A stretch of 10,940 nt of DNA from Planctomycetota bacterium (GTDB lineage Bacteria; Planctomycetota; Phycisphaerae; Sedimentisphaerales; Anaerobacaceae), in contig JAGLNB010000023.1 in NCBI GenBank assembly GCA_023139715.1, forward strand, positions 1-10,940, in the 5' to 3' direction. Positions 1 through 5,149 of this stretch are shown one piece after another; position 1 is the stretch's first letter, and the number at the start of each line of letters is the position of its first letter. Both the position numbers and the translations under genes were made by a program. Under the pieces are notes generated by a model that made no database searches, was not told where the DNA came from, and saw only the letters and a list, made by a program, of their open reading frames with translations.

Positions 1-18
1 GTTTATTTTTTCGAGCAT
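1..18 (-). CDS. Possible 5' end of a gene running off the left edge
   Basis: Reading leftward, an ATG at 18-16 opens a frame that starts MLEKIN and leaves the window. It is preceded by AGGA seven bases upstream (around 22-29), a good ribosome binding site, and by a plausible promoter further upstream (102-130, minus). Only six codons are visible, so no family can be named. The case rests on the combination of Shine-Dalgarno, start codon and promoter, and could be coincidence in AT-rich DNA. Confidence 0.33.
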
Positions 19-101
19 TTATTTCCTATCATAATTTCAATTAAAAGCGGCGCACCTCAAAACATAAAATGCCAAAAATGAAAAAAATTTTTAATTATTT
101 A

Positions 102-130
102 ATTATATCAACTTACGCCAAAAGTGCGAA
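102..130 (-). promoter_or_regulatory. Candidate sigma70 promoter, leftward
   Basis: On the minus strand TTCGCA (130-125) is followed after 17 bases by a perfect TATAAT (107-102). Transcription would start near 95 and run toward the possible gene start at 18, giving a leader of about 77 bases. The -35 box matches the consensus in four of six positions. The 17-base spacing is the same as in the other promoters of this window. Confidence 0.4.
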
Positions 131-232
131 CGCTAAAAAGGTCTTTTTTCGCATCAAACGCGCAAGTTGCTCTATTTATAGATGAACGCAATAAAAAAAA
201 ACGGCAAAATAAAATTTCAAGCTGAAAAAAAC

Positions 233-270
233 TGTGAAATCCTTCGACTTGCTCAGGATAAAGTGTGAAA
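233..270. repeat. Short palindromic repeat flanked by 7-base direct repeats
   Basis: Bases 240-258 read TCCTTCGACTTGCTCAGGA, a partly palindromic sequence (TCCT...AGGA) of the TGAGC-GTCGAAGG type that I know as a dispersed intergenic repeat in many bacteria. It is bracketed by two copies of TGTGAAA (233-239 and 264-270), which look like a target duplication. The rest of 19-360 is AT-rich and I see no gene in it. Confidence 0.45.
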
Positions 271-377
271 AAACAGCGAAAAAGTATAAAAAAGCTCTTT
301 TACAAGCAAATATCTAAGTTATTGGCCGCTAAAACGCCATAAAATCATCTGAAAACGTTTTTTACTAAAGAAATGCC

Positions 378-413
378 TTGACTTTACCGAACAATGTGTG
401 TATATTGTGTGTA
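378..413 (+). promoter_or_regulatory. Promoter and probable operator of the antitoxin-toxin operon
   Basis: TTGACT (378-383), 17 bases, TATATT (401-406) forms a strong vegetative promoter with a start near 413. Two identical TGTGTGTA octamers (395-402 and 406-413) are spaced 11 bases apart, one helical turn, and overlap the -10 box. This is where an antitoxin or antitoxin-toxin complex would bind to repress its own operon, as is known for DinJ/RelB-type systems. The operator role is inferred. Confidence 0.65.
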
Positions 414-451
414 GACAGTGTAGTTATGACGTACTTATAAGGGGCTTAAAA

Positions 452-700
452 ATGAGTGTTGTAACAATAAATGCAAAAATTGATAGCGATACAAAAAAAG
501 CAGCAAGAAGCGTACTAAACTCTTTGGGCTTAAATATGTCGGAAGCAATAACCTTGTTCTTTAAGCAGGTTATCTATCAAAGAGGAATACCTTTTGAACT
601 GAAAGTTCCCAATAAAGTTACTTTGCGAGCTATAAAGGAATTGGATTCCGGAAAAGGCACGAGCTTCGATAGTGTCGATGAACTTTTAAAGGATTTATAA
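452..700 (+). CDS. DinJ/RelB-family type II antitoxin
   Basis: An 82-residue antitoxin that should bind and neutralise the toxin encoded just downstream and repress the shared promoter. Residues 2-45 show the ribbon-helix-helix pattern of the family: a VVTINAKID strand, then KKAARSVLNSLGLNMSEA and a hydrophobic helix TLFFKQVIYQRGIPFEL. The acidic, flexible tail (FDSVDELLKDL) is the part that usually wraps the toxin. I start the gene at the ATG at 452, with AAGGGG (439-444) as ribosome binding site. A longer in-frame version opening at 398 would begin inside the promoter and cannot be translated from it. The toxin gene follows after 79 bases, a longer gap than is usual for such pairs. Family assignment is firm; the precise subfamily is less so. 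Confidence 0.85.
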   Translation: MSVVTINAKIDSDTKKAARSVLNSLGLNMSEAITLFFKQVIYQRGIPFELKVPNKVTLRAIKELDSGKGTSFDSVDELLKDL

Positions 701-713
701 CTCATTTCAGAAC

Positions 714-749
714 ATCAAAAAAAACGCACTAAAGCTGTATTTTTTTGAT
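714..749 (+). terminator. A/T hairpin between antitoxin and toxin
   Basis: A perfect 10-base inverted repeat, ATCAAAAAAA (714-723) and TTTTTTTGAT (740-749), encloses a 16-base loop in the gap between antitoxin and toxin. It could act as a weak terminator or attenuator that keeps toxin expression below antitoxin expression. The stem is almost all A-T pairs, so stability is modest and the role is inferred. Confidence 0.3.
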
Positions 750-779
750 ACTGATAATGGGGCGCAGATGGGGCGGTAA

Positions 780-1064
780 ATGGCTCGTAATGATTTAACA
801 ATAACACGTTCTACCAAGTTCAAAAAAGACTTGGAATCAGTTCGCAAAGAGCAAAAAGATTTATCGAGACTAAGGGATGTTCTAACCAGATTATCCCATA
901 ACGAAAATCTTGAAAACGATTACAAGGTCTATCCCAACTCCGGCTGGATGAGCGAATATAAAACTTTGTATATGCAGAAGGATTGGATTCTGGTTTATAA
1001 AATCAGCGAAGCCAGCGATGAATTGCTGCTGGCAAGAATGGGGCATCCATCCGAGGTATTCTAA
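780..1064 (+). CDS. YafQ/RelE-like toxin with altered active-site residues
   Basis: A 94-residue protein with the fold signature of YafQ-type mRNA endonucleases of type II toxin-antitoxin systems, which cut mRNA on the ribosome. Aligned by eye to my memory of E. coli YafQ, the block from residue 47 to 75 fits without gaps: YK-x-x-P, then a conserved Gly and Tyr, then KDWILVYK matching PDWILIYK, and a final MGHPSEVF matching TGTHAALF. Asp68 matches catalytic Asp67. The two catalytic histidines (His50, His63) are tyrosines here (Tyr51, Tyr64), and the last histidine (His89) is displaced by one position. The toxin may be inactive, have changed chemistry, or belong to a divergent branch. The GGGGCGG at 770-776 is a close-set ribosome binding site. 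Pairing with the antitoxin upstream supports a genuine module. Confidence 0.8.
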   Translation: MARNDLTITRSTKFKKDLESVRKEQKDLSRLRDVLTRLSHNENLENDYKVYPNSGWMSEYKTLYMQKDWILVYKISEASDELLLARMGHPSEVF

Positions 1065-1099
1065 TCGCCGCCAGCTAAACACAAACCGCTATTTATTCA

Positions 1100-1128
1100 T
1101 TGACTTTTCGGCTGTTAAACCATACACT
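1100..1128 (+). promoter_or_regulatory. Candidate trpS promoter
   Basis: TTGACT (1100-1105), 17 bases, TACACT (1123-1128). The start would be near 1135, just before the repeat element at 1136-1259, so the whole element would be transcribed as a leader of about 155 bases ahead of trpS. Confidence 0.5.
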
Positions 1129-1135
1129 GAAAAAA

Positions 1136-1259
1136 TTTAAAGTTTAAAGCTCAAAACCAAAGTTCAAAGCTTAAAATTTTCAGCTGCCGCTCGGCAAAAC
1201 AGATGTTGGCAGTTTTGGATTTTAAGCTGTGATTTTTAGCTTTTAGTTTTAAGTTTTAT
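1136..1259 (-). repeat. Heptad-built palindromic repeat, copy A
   Basis: Left arm units: AAGTTTA, AAGCTCA, AAACCA, AAGTTCA, AAGCTTA, AAATTTT (1140-1180). The right arm (about 1217-1258) carries the complementary kind of unit on the other strand (TTAAAAC, TAAAAGC, TAAAAAT, CACAGCT, TAAAATC). The core (1181-1216) has CTGCC...GGCAG and CAAAAC...GTTTTG pairings. The reverse complement aligns along its length with the element at 3746-3882, including CTAAAAA-YCA-Y-AGCTTAAAA and CTGCCAA. It fills most of the 226-base gap before trpS. Confidence 0.75.
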
Positions 1260-1290
1260 TTGGGATTTCGCTTTTGAGTGGGAGTTTATT

Positions 1291-2259
1291 TTGAGAGTTC
1301 TATCCGGCATACAGCCAAGCGGCCAACTGCATATAGGCAACTTCTTCGGAGCTATCCGTCAGCATATTGCTCTGCAGGCCAAGCACGACGGCTTCTACTT
1401 CATCGCCGATTATCACGCCTTAACGAGCAATCCCGAGCCGGCTGATCTGGCTCGCCGTTCAATCGAAGTAGCTATGGATTATATCGCTCTCGGCCTCGAC
1501 ACGGAAAAGACCATCTTCTGGCGGCAATCGGATGTGCCGGCAGTTGTGGAACTGGCCTGGCTGCTTTCGTGCATTACGCCGATGGGGCTCCTGCAAAGAT
1601 GCGTCAGCTTCAAAGATAAGGTCGCTCAGGGAATCAGTCCAAATCACGGCCTGTTTGCGTATCCGGTTTTGCAGGCAGCTGATATTTTGATTTTCAATTC
1701 CGACCTCGTACCAGTCGGAGCCGACCAAAAGCAGCACATAGAAGTAACGAGAGATATTGCTGACCGATTCAATAATACCTATGGCGAAATTTTCACAATG
1801 CCGAAAGAGCATATAATAAAACAGGTAGCTGTTGTGCCGGGAGTTGACGGCAGAAAAATGAGCAAGAGCTACGGCAATACAATCGGCATATTCGAATCGG
1901 AAAAAGACGTTCGCAAAAAGATTATGCGAATAGTTACGGATTCTACGCCGGTTGCCGAGCCAAAAGATACCCAAAAATGCAATGTGTTTGCCCTGCTGAA
2001 ACTCGTGGCCAAAGAAGATGAACTCACCGAGTGGAAAAGCAAATATGAAAAAGGCGGAACTGGCTACGGCGATGTTAAAAAACGGCTCGCTGAATTGGTA
2101 ATCGAATACTTTCAGCCGTTCAGAAAAAAACGGGCTGAGCTTGAAAATAATATTGCTCATGTGGAACAACTTCTGGCTAAGGGAGCCGAACGTGCGGCGA
2201 TTGTTGCAAATAAAAAACTCGCCGAGGTAAGAAAAGTTGTGGGACTTGGGAAAAGTTGA
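1291..2259 (+). CDS. trpS: Tryptophanyl-tRNA synthetase
   Basis: A class I aminoacyl-tRNA synthetase of 322 residues, the usual length of the bacterial enzyme. It charges tRNA-Trp with tryptophan using ATP in the cytoplasm. The N-terminal block SGIQPSGQLHIGNFFGA carries the HIGH-type signature as HIGN (residues 14-17). The KMSKS loop is intact at 189-193, followed by YGNTI. Family-typical stretches such as ADYHALT, YPVLQAADIL and VGADQKQHIE are present. The start is a TTG at 1291 with GTGGGAG (1278-1284) as ribosome binding site; nothing in frame further upstream fits. A transcribed palindromic repeat precedes it. scpA follows after 76 bases on the same strand with no visible terminator, so the two are probably co-transcribed. 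Confidence 0.97.
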   Translation: MRVLSGIQPSGQLHIGNFFGAIRQHIALQAKHDGFYFIADYHALTSNPEPADLARRSIEVAMDYIALGLDTEKTIFWRQSDVPAVVELAWLLSCITPMGLLQRCVSFKDKVAQGISPNHGLFAYPVLQAADILIFNSDLVPVGADQKQHIEVTRDIADRFNNTYGEIFTMPKEHIIKQVAVVPGVDGRKMSKSYGNTIGIFESEKDVRKKIMRIVTDSTPVAEPKDTQKCNVFALLKLVAKEDELTEWKSKYEKGGTGYGDVKKRLAELVIEYFQPFRKKRAELENNIAHVEQLLAKGAERAAIVANKKLAEVRKVVGLGKS

Positions 2260-2299
2260 GTAAAAAAACTGGTTGAGAAGTAAAGCGAAAAACAAAAAA

Positions 2300-2334
2300 A
2301 CGAAATACGCTTCACGCAATACGAGATACGAATT
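2300..2334 (+). repeat. Five 7-base units immediately before scpA
   Basis: ACGAAAT, ACGCTTC, ACGCAAT, ACGAGAT, ACGAATT stand end to end, one base before the scpA ATG at 2336. The first three bases of each unit are always ACG, the last four vary. No good Shine-Dalgarno lies elsewhere, so the ACGAGAT unit may supply what ribosome binding there is. Confidence 0.75.
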
Positions 2335-2335
2335 T

Positions 2336-3265
2336 ATGACTGATTATCGTGTAAATCTTGATATTTTTGCCGGGCCGCTCGATCTGCTGCTCTACCTTGT
2401 GCGCAAAGACGAGGTGGACATTTACGATATTTCCATAGCCAAAATTACCGAGCAGTACATACATTACATTGAGATGATAAAACAGCTGGACATTGAATTG
2501 GCAGGCGATTTTCTCGTAATGGCTGCCACGCTTATGCAGCTCAAGTCAGCAATGCTTTTGCCAAAAGCTGACCTTGAAAACGTAGAAGAAGATTTAAGCG
2601 ACCCGCGCAGCGAATTGATTCGTCAATTATTGGAATACAAAACATTCAAAGATACAGCCGGCGTTTTAAGTGCCGCAGCCGCCGAGCAGATTCAGCGATT
2701 CCCGCGTCCGAGCGTAATAATCGACCGATTAAAACCAGATGCTCCGCCGGAAATCGATATTGAGCAAGTAAACGTATGGGACTTGCTCGAAGCATTTGAT
2801 GCGATTTGCAGGGCCACCGGAGCAACGCTCGATTTGACGCATATTGAAGACGATACGCCAATCGATTTGTACCAGATTGAAATCCTGCACAGATTGCAGA
2901 CAGAAGGCAATTTGAATTTTGAGCAAATTTTCATCGGCAGAGGCAATCGGCTTGTAATGGTTGGTTTGTTTCTCGCACTGCTGGAACTGGTTCGTGAAAA
3001 ATTGGCAACCATTGAAAATATGCAATCTTCAAAACAGCTGTACGTCAGGCCGCTGACAGATGTGCCGGCTGAAAAAGCGGTTCAAGATGCGATGCTCGCT
3101 TCGCAAGAGGAAGAAGAAAAATCAGAATCACAAATCCCGCAAGCTGAAAAATCACAAGAAGCCGAGCCGTCTCGAAAAACACCGCCAATTGCAATTGTAG
3201 AAATCCCTGCAAAAAAAACAGGCACAAAAACTCAAACACAAAAATCGCAATTAAGCGAATTGTAA
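2336..3265 (+). CDS. scpA: Segregation and condensation protein A (kleisin)
   Basis: The kleisin subunit of the SMC-ScpAB condensin complex, which bridges the SMC heads and helps compact and separate the chromosome. The 309-residue form begins MTDYRVNLDIFAGPLDLLL, the classic ScpA opening (FxGPLDLLLYLV at 11-22). The helical N-terminal domain runs to about residue 80 (ELAGDFLVMAATLMQLKSAMLLP) and the C-terminal winged-helix region is near 175-235. Residues from about 256 to the end form a charged, low-complexity tail rich in Glu, Lys, Gln and Ser that the core family lacks. I prefer the ATG at 2336: an in-frame TTG at 2273 would add 21 residues translated from the 7-base repeat. The usual partner scpB is not in this window. 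It lies downstream of trpS, probably in one transcript. Confidence 0.93.
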   Translation: MTDYRVNLDIFAGPLDLLLYLVRKDEVDIYDISIAKITEQYIHYIEMIKQLDIELAGDFLVMAATLMQLKSAMLLPKADLENVEEDLSDPRSELIRQLLEYKTFKDTAGVLSAAAAEQIQRFPRPSVIIDRLKPDAPPEIDIEQVNVWDLLEAFDAICRATGATLDLTHIEDDTPIDLYQIEILHRLQTEGNLNFEQIFIGRGNRLVMVGLFLALLELVREKLATIENMQSSKQLYVRPLTDVPAEKAVQDAMLASQEEEEKSESQIPQAEKSQEAEPSRKTPPIAIVEIPAKKTGTKTQTQKSQLSEL

Positions 3266-3271
3266 GTAAGG

Positions 3272-3328
3272 GACTGTTGTTAGTTGATAGTTGCTCGACT
3301 TTTCGTTTACTAACAACCAACAACAAGC
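3272..3328 (+). repeat. Heptad inverted repeat after scpA (TAGTTGA-type)
   Basis: The left arm (3272-3290, units such as TAGTTGA, TAGTTGC) pairs with the right arm (3310-3328) at 15 of 19 positions across a 19-base loop. A further TAGTTGA unit at 3339-3345 overlaps the trxA -35 box. The hairpin is followed by a short T-run (3334-3338), so it may serve as a weak terminator for trpS-scpA. Confidence 0.6.
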
Positions 3329-3341
3329 AACTAATTTTTAG

Positions 3342-3370
3342 TTGACTAATTCGCATTTGGCTGATAGAAT
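3342..3370 (+). promoter_or_regulatory. trxA promoter
   Basis: TTGACT (3342-3347), 17 bases, TAGAAT (3365-3370), predicting a start near 3377 and a leader of about 38 bases. A perfect TATAAT also occurs at 3395-3400 but lacks a good -35 box at the right distance. Confidence 0.6.
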
Positions 3371-3414
3371 TCCCGCTGTATATTTGGTATCTATTATAAT
3401 GAAAGGCAGGGGAA

Positions 3415-3741
3415 ATGGCTGAAAACGTAATCGAGTTAAACGACACTACATTCGACGAGATTGTCCATAGCAGTGAAGTACCGGTTCTCGTTGATTTCTG
3501 GGCACCATGGTGCGGTCCGTGTAAAATGATGGCTCCAATCCTTGAAGAAGTCGCAGTTGATTACGTTGGCAAAGCTAAAATCTGCAAACTCGATACGGAT
3601 GAGGCACGCGATAGTGCGATGGAATTTGGCATTAGCGCAATTCCAACAATCATTCTTTTTAAAAATGGCCAGGTAGAAAAGAAATGGGTTGGCCTCGCCA
3701 GCAAAAAAGATATAATTGCTGCAATTGATGAACTGCTGTAA
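3415..3741 (+). CDS. trxA: Thioredoxin
   Basis: A 108-residue cytoplasmic thioredoxin that reduces protein disulfides and is itself recycled by thioredoxin reductase. The redox site WCGPC is intact (Cys33 and Cys36) within FWAPWCGPCKMMAP, Asp27 is the usual buried acid in LVDFWA, and the cis-proline is Pro77 in AIPTIILF. The length is standard, without a signal peptide or extra domain. The ATG at 3415 has a strong AGGGG (3408-3412) ahead of it. It has its own promoter and faces trxB, which ends 147 bases downstream on the other strand; the repeat between them probably ends both transcripts. The pairing with trxB supports a working NADPH-TrxB-TrxA chain. Confidence 0.97.
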   Translation: MAENVIELNDTTFDEIVHSSEVPVLVDFWAPWCGPCKMMAPILEEVAVDYVGKAKICKLDTDEARDSAMEFGISAIPTIILFKNGQVEKKWVGLASKKDIIAAIDELL

Positions 3742-3745
3742 AAAA

Positions 3746-3882
3746 CAAAGTTTAAAGCTAAAAGTTTAAAACTAAAAACCATAGCTTAAAACTCAAAGCT
3801 GCCAATGTCCGGTTTAAGTTGCAGTCAAAAATTTTAAACTTTGAATTTTTGCTTTGAACTTTACACTTTAAGTTTTTAGTTT
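3746..3882 (+). repeat. Heptad-built palindromic repeat, copy B, between convergent trxA and trxB
   Basis: Eight units in strict 7-base register make the left arm (3746-3801): CAAAGTT, TAAAGCT, AAAAGTT, TAAAACT, AAAAACC, ATAGCTT, AAAACTC, AAAGCTG. The core (about 3799-3824) holds CTGCC...GCAG. The right arm (3827-3882) read on the minus strand gives AAACTAA, AAACTTA, AAGTGTA, AAGTTCA, AAGCAAA, AATTCAA, AGTTTAA, AATTTTT. It fills the gap between two convergent genes and could fold in either transcript, with T-runs at 3846-3850 and 3873-3877, so a two-way terminator role is plausible. It is the inverted copy of the element at 1136-1259. Confidence 0.75.
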
Positions 3883-3887
3883 CTTTC

Positions 3888-4880
3888 CTACCATCCACTC
3901 GCTTGATTTGAATCATCCAGCTTTTGCTGCCACCAATTTGCATCTCTGAAATACTGTTTTAAGAGCATAGCTGTCAAAACGCCATCGGCAGTCGCCGTTG
4001 CAAGCTGCATCGCAGCCCCCAGGCGGCAATCACCAGCTGTAAAAACGCCGGGAATTTTCGTTCTAAGATACACACTATCACATTTTATAAAACCGCTCTC
4101 GGTCAAATCGACAAAACCCTTGAGAAATGCTGTATTTGGAACCATTCCGACAAAAATAAATACGCCGTCACAAGGATAGCTTTCTTCTTTTTCAGTTTTG
4201 ACATTTTTTATTTTCGCCGCCTGAACTTTATCTTCGCCTTCGATTGCCGTTACGATTGAATCATATTTTACAAACAGATTTGAGTTCGGCTCATTCACTT
4301 TTGCGAGCAATTCTTCGGCAAGTGCTTTTGTAGCTCGAAATTCATCTCGGCGATGAACGAGCGTTACTTTTTCTGCAAATTTTGCGAGATGCAGTGTTTC
4401 TTCAATAGCTGTATTTCCGCCGCCAACAGCTACAACTTCTCTTCCTCTGTAAAAAGGTGCGTCGCAGGTTCCGCAATAGCTGACACCTGTTCCGGCATTT
4501 CTGAATTTTTCTTCGCCAGCTACGCCCAGTTTTCTGTAATCGCTGCCGGGTGCGAGAATGACAGCTCTTGAAACATATTTTTCATCGCCGCAGGAAATTT
4601 CGATATTTCCATCAGAAAGCTTTTCAAGTTTTGTAACTTCAGCTGTGGTTTTTATTTCAGCAGCAAAACTTTCTGCCTGCTCTTTCAACTGCTCAATTAA
4701 GGATGGGCCATCGATTTGTTTTATTCCGGGATAATTTTCGATTCGGTTGGTATTATTGATTTGTCCGCCGGGATAAAATTTTTCCAGAACGAGCGTTTTG
4801 AATCTGTCGCGTGATGCGTAAAGAGCAGCAGCCAAACCGGCCGGGCCTGCACCAACTATAATACAATCATAAATTTCCAT
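3888..4880 (-). CDS. trxB: Thioredoxin reductase (NADPH)
   Basis: A 330-residue flavoprotein that passes electrons from NADPH through FAD and a disulfide to thioredoxin. The FAD-binding GAGPAG is at residues 10-15. The redox pair is CGTC (Cys136, Cys139) in SYCGTCDAPFYRG. The NADP domain has GGGNTAIE (153-160) and HRRDEFRA (176-183), whose arginines mark NADPH preference. The second FAD motif AGDCR is at 282-286, followed by QLATATADG. The length is close to the 320-residue norm with a short C-terminal extra piece. The ATG at 4880 has only a weak AGAG site upstream. The gene converges on trxA and diverges from nfnA, placing it between its electron acceptor and a likely NADPH source. Confidence 0.95.
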   Translation of the reverse strand: MEIYDCIIVGAGPAGLAAALYASRDRFKTLVLEKFYPGGQINNTNRIENYPGIKQIDGPSLIEQLKEQAESFAAEIKTTAEVTKLEKLSDGNIEISCGDEKYVSRAVILAPGSDYRKLGVAGEEKFRNAGTGVSYCGTCDAPFYRGREVVAVGGGNTAIEETLHLAKFAEKVTLVHRRDEFRATKALAEELLAKVNEPNSNLFVKYDSIVTAIEGEDKVQAAKIKNVKTEKEESYPCDGVFIFVGMVPNTAFLKGFVDLTESGFIKCDSVYLRTKIPGVFTAGDCRLGAAMQLATATADGVLTAMLLKQYFRDANWWQQKLDDSNQASGW

Positions 4881-4906
4881 TTTGAGTTACTCTTAAAAAA
4901 CAAACA

Positions 4907-4934
4907 ATTAGATATTAAAAATAATGATAAACAA
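4907..4934 (-). promoter_or_regulatory. Weak candidate trxB promoter
   Basis: On the minus strand TTGTTT (4934-4929) is followed after 16 bases by TCTAAT (4912-4907), giving a start near 4900 and a leader of about 20 bases. It is the best match in this gap but not a strong one. Confidence 0.3.
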
Positions 4935-5041
4935 GATAATCAAAGCCAATGAAAACACAAAATCCGGCCAAGCCGCCATTTGGTTCCCGTCTTTTTTCGC
5001 TTGGAATACTGTTTACTGCTTTTATTGAGATACCATAATTT

Positions 5042-5080
5042 TCCAAAACTGCCAAGCTGATTTTTGCCGGCTGGCGGCCC
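5042..5080 (+). repeat. Third copy of the repeat core, just upstream of the nfnA promoter
   Basis: The sequence TCCAAAACTGCCAA, six variable bases, then TTTTGCCG, matches the minus strand of 1192-1219 (14 and 8 identical bases at nearly identical spacing). CTGCC (5049-5053) can again pair with GGCGG (5073-5077) through one G-U pair. The AT-rich heptad arms of the other copies are not evident here. It ends a few bases before the nfnA -35 box. The rest of the gap between trxB and nfnA holds nothing else I can name. Confidence 0.55.
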
Positions 5081-5082
5081 GC

Positions 5083-5111
5083 TTGACAAGAGCCTATTAA
5101 AATGGCAAAAT
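5083..5111 (+). promoter_or_regulatory. nfnA-nfnB promoter
   Basis: TTGACA (5083-5088, perfect), 17 bases, CAAAAT (5106-5111). The start would be near 5118 and the leader about 32 bases. An ATG at 5102 in the same frame as nfnA falls inside this promoter. Confidence 0.55.
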
Positions 5112-5149
5112 CAGGGTTCGAGAAAAAAATTATTTTTGGACGGGTCAAA

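Noticed and set aside
19..360. RNA gene in the AT-rich left region
   Set aside because: No tRNA cloverleaf or other recognisable fold; only short A/T inverted repeats such as the AAAACGTTTT palindrome near 352.
1136..1290. T-box or tryptophan attenuator ahead of trpS
   Set aside because: No T-box AGGGTGG-type sequence, no leader peptide with Trp codons, and the hairpin belongs to a repeat also found between trxA and trxB.
1459..2319. 286-codon open frame on the minus strand across trpS
   Set aside because: It is antisense to an unmistakable trpS, is rich in Phe, Ser and Arg with no family pattern, and lacks a ribosome binding site.
1136..3882. CRISPR array
   Set aside because: The repeats are short degenerate heptads in tandem without conserved 25-40-base repeats or unique spacers.
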